Numbered from the stretch's first letter, positions 28,507 to 36,728 are shown. The stretch is 64,000 bases of DNA from an uncultured Acidimicrobiales bacterium (GCA_938002965.1 CALKZY010000030.1:1-64000), one strand, 5' to 3'. Program-made: numbers and translations. Notes: a model not told the origin generated them from the sequence alone.

Positions 28507-29647
28507 TCGATTCACCAGTTGGGCCGTCGGAGACGATGCCGGCCCCGAAACCGATGATGGCACCGATGATCAGGATGCACCTATATATAGAGAGCTATAT
28601 GGGGAGGATGCGCCGCCATATATAGGTGTTGAAGAATCCGGCGCCGACGATGAAAGCGGGTCCGGTTCGGTGATTGGCCAGTCGTTAAGCGACCTGTTGG
28701 TCGGCGGAAACTCGTTGAGCGAGCAAACCGATGATGAGTTGTCGGCAGATCAGGCGACTGAGGCCGAGGCGAGCAGGATCACGGGTACCGAACTTCCCTA
28801 CGACGGGCGGATCGTCTTGGTGTCGGTGGATGCCGTTTCACCAAACGCTGTCCAGCCGCGACGGCGATTTGAGGAATCATCTCTTGCTGCGCTCACCGCT
28901 TCGGTGGCCGAGCTAGGTGTACTTCAGCCAATCATCGTTCGTCCTGTCGATGATGCGTCCTCCCGCTACGAATTGGTCGCCGGTGAGCGACGCTGGCGAG
29001 CTGCTCGCCGGGCTGGTTTGGCTCACATTCCGGCGCTGGTTCGCCGGGTGGACGATCTTCGTTCGCTGGAAGAGGCCATCGTTGAGAATTTACACCGCGT
29101 CGATCTGAATCCCCTTGAGGAAGCCAGTGCTTTCCAGCAGCTGGTCGACGACTTTGGTTTGACCCAGGAAGACGTCGCCGCCCGAGTAGGCAAGAGCCGT
29201 TCAGCGGTGGCCAACACACTTCGCCTGCTACAGCTGCCTGGCTCGATCCAGCGAATGGTCATGGACGGTGAACTAAGCGCCGGCCATGCCAGAACGCTCC
29301 TGGCGGAACCAAACCTTGCCCGCCAGCGTCAACTGGCAGCTCGCATCATCGAAGACGATCTGAGTGTGCGCCAGGCCGAAGAGTTGGCCCGGGAGTTGTC
29401 TGGTCGAGGGTCGGGCGTTGACGACAAGAGCTCCAGCGGCCATGGAGGCTCAACCGGTTCCAGCCGAGCGAAGTCGGCTGGAGCGCTTGAGGTGGAAAAC
29501 CATCTAGCAGATCTCTTGGACACTCGCGTTCGGGTAGCGGAGGGGACGAAGCGAGGCTCAATTACGATTGAGTTCGCCGACGCTGAGGACCTGGACCGGA
29601 TCTACCGATTGTTCGTCGGCCCCAGCCGCCGGAAGCGCACTGACTAG
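28487..29647 (+). CDS. parB: Chromosome partitioning protein ParB (Spo0J)
   Basis: The 386-residue CTPase binds parS and spreads on DNA. After a long acidic N-terminus, the ParB domain appears with QPRRRFEESSLAALTASVAELGVLQPIIV, the CTP-binding GERRWRAARRAG and ENLHRVDLNPLEEA. The central helix-turn-helix is LTQEDVAARVGKSRSAVANTLRL. The C-terminal dimer domain ends near FADAEDLDRIYRL. Start GTG 28487 lies within parA. About 100 N-terminal residues, with DAPIYRELYGEDAPPYIG, are extra compared with usual ParB. Confidence 0.94.
   Translation: MSRRRRSRFTSWAVGDDAGPETDDGTDDQDAPIYRELYGEDAPPYIGVEESGADDESGSGSVIGQSLSDLLVGGNSLSEQTDDELSADQATEAEASRITGTELPYDGRIVLVSVDAVSPNAVQPRRRFEESSLAALTASVAELGVLQPIIVRPVDDASSRYELVAGERRWRAARRAGLAHIPALVRRVDDLRSLEEAIVENLHRVDLNPLEEASAFQQLVDDFGLTQEDVAARVGKSRSAVANTLRLLQLPGSIQRMVMDGELSAGHARTLLAEPNLARQRQLAARIIEDDLSVRQAEELARELSGRGSGVDDKSSSGHGGSTGSSRAKSAGALEVENHLADLLDTRVRVAEGTKRGSITIEFADAEDLDRIYRLFVGPSRRKRTD
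28579..28627. repeat. A+T-rich inverted repeat inside parB
   Basis: ACCTATATAT at 28579-28588 and ATATATAGGT at 28618-28627 are perfect complements, and a CTATAT copy lies between. This A+T patch encodes part of the ParB N-terminus yet interrupts very G+C-rich sequence. It may be a binding site or an RNA structure. Confidence 0.55.
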
Positions 29648-29818
29648 CTAGCGCAGGGTAACTAGCGCGCAGGTAACCAGCGCGCCGGTACCCAGAGGGT
29701 CGATTAGTCAGCGATACGAAACTCGTTTCGTTCAGACTCAACCAAGGTTGATCCCACAGGCTGTGGAAGGGTTGTGGGTAGGTGGGCGTCGAACGTGGGG
29801 GGCGGCAGGTGGGTTGTC

Positions 29819-29838
29819 ATTGTTTCACGTGAAACAAT
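29819..29838. promoter_or_regulatory. parS site
   Basis: TGTTTCACGTGAAACA at 29821-29836 is the exact 16-bp consensus parS, extended to a 20-bp palindrome. It lies 170 bases after parB and should nucleate ParB for origin segregation. Confidence 0.97.
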
Positions 29839-29890
29839 TGGGCCAGAGGTGTGACCTGGCGCTCCACAACTCACCCAGTGGGCAAGATGT

Positions 29891-29943
29891 GGGTATAATT
29901 GGGTATAAAAAGGGTTTAGTAGGGTCTAATTAGGTTTGAATCT
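29891..29943 (+). repeat. Array A: five phased GGGT repeats
   Basis: GGGTATAATT, GGGTATAAAAA, GGGTTTAGTA, GGGTCTAATTA and GGTTTGAATCT follow head to tail. The T of each GGT lies at 29894, 29904, 29915, 29925 and 29935, thus a period of 10-11 bp. It starts 53 bases after parS. The same repeat occurs in arrays B, C and D. Confidence 0.8.
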
Positions 29944-30332
29944 GGTGCTGCATGTGGGTTGAAGCTGGGGCCACGGTTTGTGTCAGATACGTCAACCGAT
30001 TAGGCCATCACTCGAAGTTGCAGCGTGAAGCCAAGAGATGACGTGAAGCCAAGAGATGAAGACGGCGAACTGGCAGACGGGGAACTGGCAAGACGGCGAG
30101 CCGGGGTGGCAAAGAAGCCATCGACCCCGGTGAGGTATCGCTCACACCACTACCGCCGATCGAGTGGGCACTCGATCGCAGCGGCAAACTGACGCTGTAA
30201 GGCCGTCGGCGCATCGACGAAACGAAAGCACCAGGACTGAGGGTATCCAGACCCTCAGAGCGCCCTGAAGGGGCCTCAGCGGCCTAATCGGACGTCCAGT
30301 GGGCAGGTCACCGTCTACGAACAACCCGGATG
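29944..30332. other. Gene-free stretch between repeat arrays A and B
   Basis: Short open frames here lack any recognisable motif. The sequence holds a two-copy direct repeat GTGAAGCCAAGAGATGA near 30025-30060, a related GAACTGGCA pair near 30067 and 30081, and a hairpin at 30237-30258 with CTGAGGGT and ACCCTCAG arms around a 6-base loop. That hairpin lies downstream of the minus-strand partition operon and may end it, but has no U run. Confidence 0.55.
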
Positions 30333-30405
30333 GGGTTTATCTGGGTATGAACCGGGGGTAGATCAGGTATACATCGGTTGTTTTCGGGGTATGAAGTGGG
30401 TCACG
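30333..30405 (+). repeat. Array B: seven phased GGGT repeats
   Basis: GGGTTTATCT, GGGTATGAACC, GGGTAGATCA, GGTATACATC, GGTTGTTTTCG, GGGTATGAAGT and GGGTCAC run in a row. The anchoring T lies at 30336, 30346, 30359, 30368, 30378, 30390 and 30401; the mean step is about 10.8 bp. The last copy overlaps the end of the ribbon-helix-helix gene. Confidence 0.75.
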
Positions 30406-31063
30406 CGTCGGCCGGCTCGGTGTTGTCGGCTAGTAGGTCGAGTGACAGCAGCACGGACACCGTCTCGGATCGATTCCAGTTTCTGACTTCGCCGAGGCGG
30501 GAGATCTTGTCGAGGTCGCCGTCGGACAGGGAGATCCTCAGTCGCCGGCGACCCCTGGCTGCCAGGCGGGCCCCGCCGCCGGTGTAGACGTCGTCGGAGT
30601 GGCGACGGTAGGCGTTCATCACCAGGTCGGCCGGATTGATGCCGGTCTTCTCTACGGCCTCGGCGATCACGGTGGGAACCGAAAGTTCACGTCGGATGCG
30701 GCGGTTGCCGGTCGCTGGCGGTCGCCCCCGACGGCGTTTGGGTTTGCTTTCATGGTCGCCAGAGGGGTCGCCGGACTGCGCCCCCTTGCCAGGAGGCCGC
30801 AGCCCTTGTGGGTTGCTTGTGGGAGAGCCGCTTTCTGTTGATTCGGGCGTGTCGTCTCGAAGGTCGATCTCCCCGGTCTGAGCGCTCTCTTCCCGGCCTG
30901 GGGGGGTTTTACGGGCTTGATCAGGATTTAGATGGGTATCTTCTGGGTCTTCTTTGGGTTTTGATCGGGTTTTACGGGGTGGACGAGCTGATCTGCCTCT
31001 GAACTCGGATGGATCGGCGATCGAGTTCAGTCCTCTGGCCTTTCCCAGGTCCTGCTTGCTCAC
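30401..31063 (-). CDS. Ribbon-helix-helix/AT-hook protein, putative centromere-binding partner of ParA2
   Basis: The 220-residue protein starts with GTG that overlaps the parA2 stop as GTGA. Residues 1-110 are polar and disordered. KRRRGRPPAT is an AT-hook. RRIRRELSVPTVIAEAVEKTG and, near the C-terminus, RRLRISLSDGDLDKISRLGEV with NRSETVSVLLSLDLL look like ribbon-helix-helix units, a DNA-binding fold used by ParG, ParR and omega centromere proteins. Its position directly after a ParA-type gene and within repeat arrays supports that role. No clear full-length homologue is known to me. Confidence 0.75.
   Translation of the reverse strand: MSKQDLGKARGLNSIADPSEFRGRSARPPRKTRSKPKEDPEDTHLNPDQARKTPPGREESAQTGEIDLRDDTPESTESGSPTSNPQGLRPPGKGAQSGDPSGDHESKPKRRRGRPPATGNRRIRRELSVPTVIAEAVEKTGINPADLVMNAYRRHSDDVYTGGGARLAARGRRRLRISLSDGDLDKISRLGEVRNWNRSETVSVLLSLDLLADNTEPADA
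30901..30985 (+). repeat. Array C: eight phased GGGT-like repeats inside the RHH gene
   Basis: On the plus strand the steps are marked by T or equivalent at 30907, 30916, 30926, 30937, 30948, 30959, 30970 and 30980 (spacings 9, 10, 11, 11, 11, 11, 10). Units include GGGTATCTTCT, GGGTCTTCTTT, GGGTTTTGATC and GGGTTTTACGG. They coincide with codons about 27-54 of the minus-strand protein. An 11-bp period is not a multiple of three, so the pattern cannot come from a repeated peptide. Confidence 0.75.
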
Positions 31064-31929
31064 TTCACGCCCTCCAGAAGCCGCTCGGCGGTGGCGATCC
31101 GGTCGTCAACCTCGTCGGCCAGCTCGTAGAACTCGCGGGCCAAATCGCTGAGGTTGGCCGGGATCTTGATCTTGCCCTGAATCTGGTTAGTCACCGAAAT
31201 GGTGGCCGCCCACTGGGCATACTCGTGGAGAAACAGTCCGGCCTTGCGACTGTCGTCGTAGGCGGCTCCGGCGTCCCGAATGATGATTTGGAACGGATCG
31301 GCCACCCCAGCCAGGATTTCGGATACTTCGCTGCGGGTATCGGCTCGTTTGCGGTGAGCGGCGGCGCTGATCTTCATCATCACCACGCCGAGCAGCAGAA
31401 TGTCGGACTCCAGCTCCTCCAGCTCAGCGGCTAGCACTCGGAGACCTTCAATGTTGTCCACGCCGCTACTGGTAGGAACCAACAGATACTTACCGGTCTG
31501 CATGGCCATGTCCGCCAGTCGGGATGATCCGGACGGTGGTAGATCGAAGACAATTCGGTCGAATCGTCCCGATGCCATGAGTTTCTCAAATGGCAGAGCG
31601 AACGATTCCGCCGCTCCACTGGCAGTGACCAGGTGATTGGAGAGCCCCTTGGTGTGCCGCCCGGCAACGACGACATCGAGGTTGTCTCTGGCATGAACGG
31701 TGCGAAGCTCGTCGCCATAGAGCACAGCGTCCATCAGATGACGGCCGTCTCCGTGTTCGAGAGGGTCGAGGCCAGCGACCTTGGTAGCGGAAGCCTGCAT
31801 GTCGAGATCGGCCAGGAGAACCCGCTTGCCTTCTGAGGCCCAGATACCGGACAGCTGTGTGGCCAGTGTGGTTTTGCAGCTTCCGCCTTTGCCGATTCCG
31901 ACGACGACCGAGTTGGGAATGGTGTGCAT
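31060..31929 (-). CDS. Second ParA-family ATPase (ParA2), plasmid-type partition
   Basis: The 289-residue ATPase has a deviant Walker A GIGKGGSCKTTLATQ, a Walker A' region VLLADLDMQASATKVAGLDPLE and Walker B RIVFDLPPSGSSRLAD. It is clearly apart from the chromosomal ParA. The start ATG 31929 has GGAAAGGG eight bases upstream. Its GTGA overlap with the RHH gene makes a two-gene operon like the plasmid parA-parG/omega type. Repeats of array D lie just upstream, where such operons carry their centromere and promoter. Confidence 0.88.
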   Translation of the reverse strand: MHTIPNSVVVGIGKGGSCKTTLATQLSGIWASEGKRVLLADLDMQASATKVAGLDPLEHGDGRHLMDAVLYGDELRTVHARDNLDVVVAGRHTKGLSNHLVTASGAAESFALPFEKLMASGRFDRIVFDLPPSGSSRLADMAMQTGKYLLVPTSSGVDNIEGLRVLAAELEELESDILLLGVVMMKISAAAHRKRADTRSEVSEILAGVADPFQIIIRDAGAAYDDSRKAGLFLHEYAQWAATISVTNQIQGKIKIPANLSDLAREFYELADEVDDRIATAERLLEGVK

Positions 31930-31986
31930 GGCCGGGCCCTTTCCGTGAGGTTGGCCAACACTCTAGTACTCAGAAGGGGAAGTTTG

Positions 31987-32081
31987 GGGTATGAACAGTG
32001 GATACTTGTGTACGTTCTTTGTACAAAGCGGGTTTATATCGGTTTAAGAAGGTATTTATCGGGTATAAATAGGGTCTGGCC
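31987..32081 (+). repeat. Array D: phased GGGT repeats upstream of parA2
   Basis: The core is GGGTTTATATC, GGTTTAAGAA, GGTATTTATC, GGGTATAAATA and GGGTCTGGCC with T anchors at 32033, 32043, 32053, 32064 and 32075. A further copy GGGTATGAAC lies at 31987. Between them TGTAC-N7-GTACA is a short inverted repeat, a candidate operator. The array lies between parA2 and yggT and shares orientation with the other arrays. Confidence 0.8.
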
Positions 32082-32156
32082 TTCTCGGTTGACGTCGAGC
32101 CGGTACCCTGGAAGACGGTAGAACACCGTAGTTTCAGGCACGAGAGCGGGATCGCT

Positions 32157-32411
32157 GTGGAATCACTCATCATCAACCTGTTGAACGTGGCCTCATTCGC
32201 GTTCATCGCCCGGGCCATCTTGAGCTGGTTCCGCATCGGTGGAGATTCGCCGTTCCGTCCGGTGGTCGATCTCCTTTACTCGGTGACCGAACCGGTCTTG
32301 GCGCCCATCCGTCGCATGTTGCCCCCAATGGGCGGCTTCGACCTGTCGATCATCATCGTCATTCTTGGGATTCGACTGCTGTTGATTCCCGTCGTGGCCA
32401 GCATCCTGTAG
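32157..32411 (+). CDS. YggT-family membrane protein
   Basis: The 84-residue product has two hydrophobic segments and the family feature ARAILSWFRIGGDSPFRPVVDLLYSVTEPVLAPIRRMLPP. YggT proteins are small membrane proteins often near division genes; their role is not settled. The GTG start is 32157. It stands alone between the second partition system and an eroded ABC-transporter locus. Confidence 0.9.
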   Translation: MESLIINLLNVASFAFIARAILSWFRIGGDSPFRPVVDLLYSVTEPVLAPIRRMLPPMGGFDLSIIIVILGIRLLLIPVVASIL

Positions 32412-32456
32412 GCGCGCTCAAGACGCCTGCTGCGAGAGGGCAACGAGACCTCATGG

Positions 32457-32705
32457 CTAGCCCAGGTCGATAATCAGGTCGGCGTGGGCTAGAACCTTTG
32501 GTCGATGCGACACTGCTAACACGGCAATACCTGCCGCAGCCACGTTCTCCCACAGTTCAAACTCGGTAGCCACGTCGAGCGCGCTGGAAAGGTCGTCGAC
32601 CACCAACAGCTCGGGTCGTTGGACGAGGGCTCGGGCGGCGGCCACTCGCTGGCGTTGGCCGCCCGAGAGTCGCAGCCCGCGGGGTCCGACCAGAGTGGCG
32701 TGCTG
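32457..32705 (-). pseudogene. C-terminal fragment of an ABC transporter ATPase/permease
   Basis: The fragment reads [24 protein letters not shown], a signature motif, then [17 protein letters not shown] (Walker B) and the switch VLAVSHRP. It is the end of an exporter-type fused ABC protein. The preceding 500 or so residues are absent: the sequence changes at about 32705 to a methyltransferase fragment of opposite orientation. A start ATGATGGGT remains at 33085, overlapping the end of the upstream transporter gene. The pair was probably a heterodimeric exporter. Confidence 0.8.
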
Positions 32706-32707
32706 CT

Positions 32708-33064
32708 GTGAAAGCCCTCGTCGACGAGATCGGCTGTTCGGCGTTCGACGCTATTGTCGACGACGGATCTCACCGGTGGGAGGATCAGCTCACGACGTTG
32801 GGCAACCTCTGGCCGTTCCTCGCCCCGGGCGGGCTCTACTTCATTGAAGACGTAAGCCAGGGGTCGCCGTTGTTCAACGAACCGTCGTTGGTCACCGAGG
32901 TCGTTGGGCCGGTGAACCACTTCCCGGTCATCGATTGGGTTCGAACCCCGACAGCTGTGGCTCCCCCGTCGCTTCGGAGCAGAATCGTCCGACGCCTCGC
33001 CGGTCCGACTGAGGCGAGCGTGCCGTGGCGACGGGAATGGATGCTTCTGGCCATCGGCAAGTAA
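32708..33064 (+). pseudogene. C-terminal fragment of a SAM-dependent methyltransferase
   Basis: The 118-codon frame has [22 protein letters not shown] and WPFLAPGGLYFIEDV, motifs of class I methyltransferases (type 24, related to cephalosporin hydroxylase). The cofactor-binding N-terminal half is missing. It lies exactly in the gap of the ABC-transporter gene and points the other way. I read it as an insertion-deletion scar, or less likely a chimeric assembly. Confidence 0.7.
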
Positions 33065-33081
33065 CCGGGAGTGGAGACCCA

Positions 33082-34983
33082 TCATGATGTGGGCGCCTCG
33101 GCTGATTGATGGAAGCTTTCACGTTCTAGATCGGTGTCGACATCGACGGTGGCCAGGTCGAGCATGGCCCGGTAACGACCTCCAACCTGTTGGGCCAAGT
33201 CTTGCCGCGGACCGTATTCGACCAGTCGACCGTGGTCGAAGACCGCTACGTCGTCGACTTGCCCGAGAGTGGAGAGTCGGTGGGCGATGACAATCGATGT
33301 CCGCTTGGCCAACAGCTTGTTGATGGCATTCTGAACGATCTGTTCGCTTCGCGGATCGATTCTGGCTGTGGCCTCGTCGAGGACGACCAGGTCGGGGTTG
33401 CGGACCCAAACCCTGGCTAACGCTAAAAGTTGGGACTCGCCAGCTGACAAGCCCAGTTCGGAGTCGAAGATTGAGCGATGTAGCCCGTCTCCGTCCAGCA
33501 GGTGACCGAGCCCAAGTTCTCGCAGTGTCGCCTCAACCTGTTCGTCGGCAATGTCGGTATCAAAAGCGTTGGCTTCGGATCCGACGATCTCCGTGTCACC
33601 CTCAGCCCGGAACAGGGTTACGTTGTCTCGTAGCGATCCGTCGTACAGCTGTACCTCCTGGGGGATGAGAGCCACCCGCTGACGTAGTTCGTCCATGGGT
33701 ATCTCGGCGATGGGCACTCCGCTCAACGACACGGTCCCTTGGTTGGTCTCGAGCAGGCGTAGCACCAGCCGGGACAAGGTCGTCTTGCCGCTTCCGCTTC
33801 GACCAACCACGCCGAGTGATCGCCCGGCGCCGAGGTTGAACGCAATGTCTTCCAGCACTGGTTCGTCGGCGTAGTAGCTGAACGAGACATGGTCGAACTC
33901 AACCGACAGTGGACCCGGCGGGGGAGAGGTGGTGCCGTTGTCCAAGATGCTCGGCCGCTCTGCCCGCAGCTTTGCCACTCGGTTGAGTGCGCTCACGGCC
34001 TTTTGGGCGACTTCGTAACGCTCGACGATGGTGTCCAGCGGTCGACGAATCTGCTGGGTGTACTGAAACAAAATGAACGCCCGGCCCAAGGTGATCGCTC
34101 CGGCTGAAACCATGAGGCCACCCAGGATCAGTGACGCCACCGTGCAGATAACGATTCCCAGGTTGAGGCCCCACCACAGACGAATGAACGCCCCCTCTTC
34201 CCGCATGCGGGTGTCCAAGAAGAACGAAGCGTCTTCGGTGTAGCGGGTCATGCCGTGAGGTCCGGCGCCGTTGGCTCGCAGGTCTTCGGATGCGTTCAGC
34301 CGCTCTTCGATGCCGCCGTACAGACGGGCCCGTGCGCTGAGCACGCCTTCGCTTTCGTTCACCATTCTGCGTCTGAATCGGAAGGCTACGAACCCGCAGA
34401 TGCTGATGTAGCTGCCCATGGCCAGTGCTAACCGCCAGTCGATGAACGCCAGCACGGTCACCGTTCCCACCAGGATGAGAACAGCCGACGTAACGGCGGT
34501 GACCACGGTTCCAAGAAAGTCCGACACCGAGGTGACATCGCCGTCGATGCGTTGGATGAGAGCCCCGAGCGGGTGAGTTCGGTGGAACTCCTGATCTAGG
34601 CCGAGAACGTGTTCGATCATTTGTATTCGGAGATCGTTGGCTGTTCGCCATGCCAGGGTCGTCGAACCCCATGCCACAAGAGCCCCGGTGATTTGTCCGG
34701 CCAGGGCTAGCGCCAGCTAGATGAGCGCGAGATTGATCAGTTCGCTTGGCGAAGCTCCGGCGATGGCTCGGTCGACGACCTCCCCGATGAGGACTGGACC
34801 GAATAGCGGCAAGAGGGCCAGGATGGTCAACGCCAAAGACAGGCCGAGGTACGCCCACTTCTGGGGAACGATGAGGGCGACCAGGGTTGACCACTGTGCC
34901 GCCAGTTGACTTGGAGCTGTCGTCGGATCTGGCGCGTCAACATTGGCCACGGGCGAAGACGACATCGCTCCAGCATGACGCAT
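33082..34983 (-). pseudogene. ABC exporter (membrane plus ATPase) interrupted by one TAG
   Basis: One frame of 633 codons encodes an exporter half: membrane domain (about 40-340; FSYYADEP marks the linker to the ATPase), Walker A GRSGSGKTTLSRLV, signature LSAGESQLLALARV, Walker B LVVLDEATARIDP and IAHRLSTL. The only defect is TAG at 34717-34719, codon 89, inside the second membrane helix region (INLALI, TAG, LALALAGQ); a Gln codon CAG would be one step away. It may be a fresh nonsense mutation, a readthrough or a sequencing error. The second half-transporter is also broken, which favours true loss. Confidence 0.75.
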
Positions 34984-35032
34984 CCCTTCACGTCATGCGT
35001 AATAAATTCACGTCGGGATGAATTCCGAGCTG

Positions 35033-35263
35033 CTAGTCAGCGAAGCCAGACTCTTCGGCTGGAATCCCTCCGAGCTCGGCCACTAGCTCGGTCACCTTCT
35101 GATCGAGCGCAGATCGTTGTTCATCGGACACGCCGAGGCTCGCACAGAGATGGTCACCGAACACGGCCCAGCCCAGGCCCATGGTGGAAGCGGTGGCCAC
35201 CATGGCGTCGACCTGGTCGTCGTTCAGTTCGGGTCGCTGTTGCTTCAAGCCGTCCCGGCGTAC
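35033..35263 (-). pseudogene. C-terminal fragment of a TetR-type regulator
   Basis: The frame VRRDGLKQQRPELNDDQVDA, MVATASTMGLGWAVFGDHLC continues to IPAEESGFAD. It resembles the ligand-domain end of TetR regulators. There is no helix-turn-helix part. It joins directly to the end of the ferredoxin gene in a different frame, so a deletion fused both. Confidence 0.6.
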
Positions 35264-35433
35264 TCAGGGCAGTTGTCGGCCACCAGTTGGGCCTTTTCTT
35301 CGAGTTCGGCCGGGACCTGTCCGTCGCCGACTTCGAAGGCGGAACCCAGGTCGTCGACGTCGATGAGTTCGGGGGCTAAGGCATAACAGCGGTTGTGACC
35401 CTGGCACTTCTCGCGGTTGACGTGAATCTTCAT
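35245..35433 (-). CDS. 3Fe-4S type ferredoxin, C-terminus altered
   Basis: The 62-residue protein has MKIHVNREKCQGHNRCYALA, with Cys10 and Cys16, and NCPE near the end, the pattern of actinobacterial 3Fe-4S ferredoxins that feed P450s. After NCPE the usual AI-type ending is replaced by YAGTA and stop, because the gene runs into the TetR fragment. The cluster ligands are all present, so it may still work. No P450 lies in the window. Confidence 0.8.
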   Translation of the reverse strand: MKIHVNREKCQGHNRCYALAPELIDVDDLGSAFEVGDGQVPAELEEKAQLVADNCPEYAGTA

Positions 35434-35485
35434 CTCGTTGCTCCCTATGACTTTCTACATCCCGGCAACTACGTAGATCGCTACT

Positions 35486-36658
35486 TCAGGTGCTGATGTA
35501 GCCTGCCCCGGCTGATGGTTGACACGGGTAGAGTTTCGTCGGTGCCACCGCTGGCTGTTCCGGTGGGGGCTCATAACGACCCATCAGGTCTTCGCAGAAT
35601 ACACCGACCGAGTCGTCGCCGTCGTCGGCCACGAGGGCTATTGCTCCGCCGGCGAACCCACCGCCGGTCATGCGGGCCCCGATGCAGTTGGTCGACTCCA
35701 GGGCGGCATCGACAATTGCGTCCAGAGCCGGGCCGGAAACCTCGTACAGATCGCGAAGACTTTCGTGGCTCTGCACCATGAGTGCCCCCAGGCGTTCAAG
35801 GTCGCCGGACTCCATGGCTTCAACCGCATCGGTTGTCCGGACGTCTTCGTTGACCACGTGTCGGGCACGGTCGACGTGACGCTGCTCTGCGCCATCCAGC
35901 GAGGCCAGACGGTCGATGTCGTCCGTGGTGGCGTCTCGCAGGGCATCCAGTCCAAGCATCTGGGCTGCTTCGACACAGGTTGCCTGACGGTTGGCGTACT
36001 CGGACTCAACCAGTTCCCGTCGGGTGCCCGTGTCGAGCACGACGATGGTGGCGCCTTGGGGAAACGCAATGGTTCGCAAGTCGAGACTACGGCAGTCGAT
36101 CAACGTGGCGTGCCCGGCTTGAGAGCCTGCTGATGCCAACTGGTCGAGAATACCGCTGGGCAGGCCCATGATTTCGTTCTCCACCCGTTGACCCACTCGC
36201 GCCAGTTGACCGGGGGACAGCGACACTCCTGAAAGCGATGTGTACACCAGCGCAGTCGCCACTTCAAGCGCAGCTGAAGACGACAGGCTGGCACCCGGCG
36301 GGATGTCGGTGGTGATGACGCCCTGCCATGCAGGAGGATCGGCGACATGGCCTTCGGCCGACAACATGGTGCCTACGGCGTGAACGTATCGTGCCCACTG
36401 GGTGGTTTGCGCCGGGTCATCGGCCAAGGTGAACGTGGCTGAACCGAACCCGTCGGATGCAACGGACAGTTGATCGCTGCTGGCCGGCCGGGCGGCGATG
36501 ACGGTGTCGAACGGCAAGGCCATCGGCAGCACAAACCCGTCGTTGTAGTCGGTGTGTTCACCGATAATGTTGACCCGCCCGGGGGCTCTCGCTACCACGG
36601 TAGGTTCGCTGTTGTAGCTGGCTCGGAAGTTGTCGAGCGCTCGTTGAATAGCGTTCAT
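35486..36658 (-). CDS. galK: Galactokinase
   Basis: GalK phosphorylates galactose at C1 with ATP. The 390-residue frame has the signature GRVNIIGEHTDYNDGFVLPMAL, the GHMP phosphate loop PPGASLSSSAALEVATAL and the third motif MTGGGFAGGAIALV. Catalytic Asp and Arg are in GILDQLAS and GRVN. The C-terminal 30 residues beyond GRYEPPPEQ look variable. No other Leloir genes are close. The start ATG is 36658; the ribosome site is not strong. Confidence 0.94.
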   Translation of the reverse strand: MNAIQRALDNFRASYNSEPTVVARAPGRVNIIGEHTDYNDGFVLPMALPFDTVIAARPASSDQLSVASDGFGSATFTLADDPAQTTQWARYVHAVGTMLSAEGHVADPPAWQGVITTDIPPGASLSSSAALEVATALVYTSLSGVSLSPGQLARVGQRVENEIMGLPSGILDQLASAGSQAGHATLIDCRSLDLRTIAFPQGATIVVLDTGTRRELVESEYANRQATCVEAAQMLGLDALRDATTDDIDRLASLDGAEQRHVDRARHVVNEDVRTTDAVEAMESGDLERLGALMVQSHESLRDLYEVSGPALDAIVDAALESTNCIGARMTGGGFAGGAIALVADDGDDSVGVFCEDLMGRYEPPPEQPAVAPTKLYPCQPSAGAGYIST

Positions 36659-36701
36659 CGAATCCCAAGCTAGTGCTGGTCACCAGCCATCGGACGCGAA
36701 A

Positions 36702-36728
36702 GACCGGCCCCTTTTGTCAGGGCCGGTC
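36702..36728 (-). terminator. Intrinsic terminator after trxA
   Basis: GACCGGCCC and GGGCCGGTC form a perfect 9-bp stem with a 9-base loop, and on the minus strand TTT follows. It lies 42 bases after the trxA stop and before galK. A second small inverted repeat TTCTTCA/TGAAGAA is at 36740-36754. Confidence 0.8.

Noticed and set aside
30142..30324. 60-codon minus-strand frame between repeat arrays
   Set aside because: No motif and it runs through a hairpin; composition unlike neighbours.
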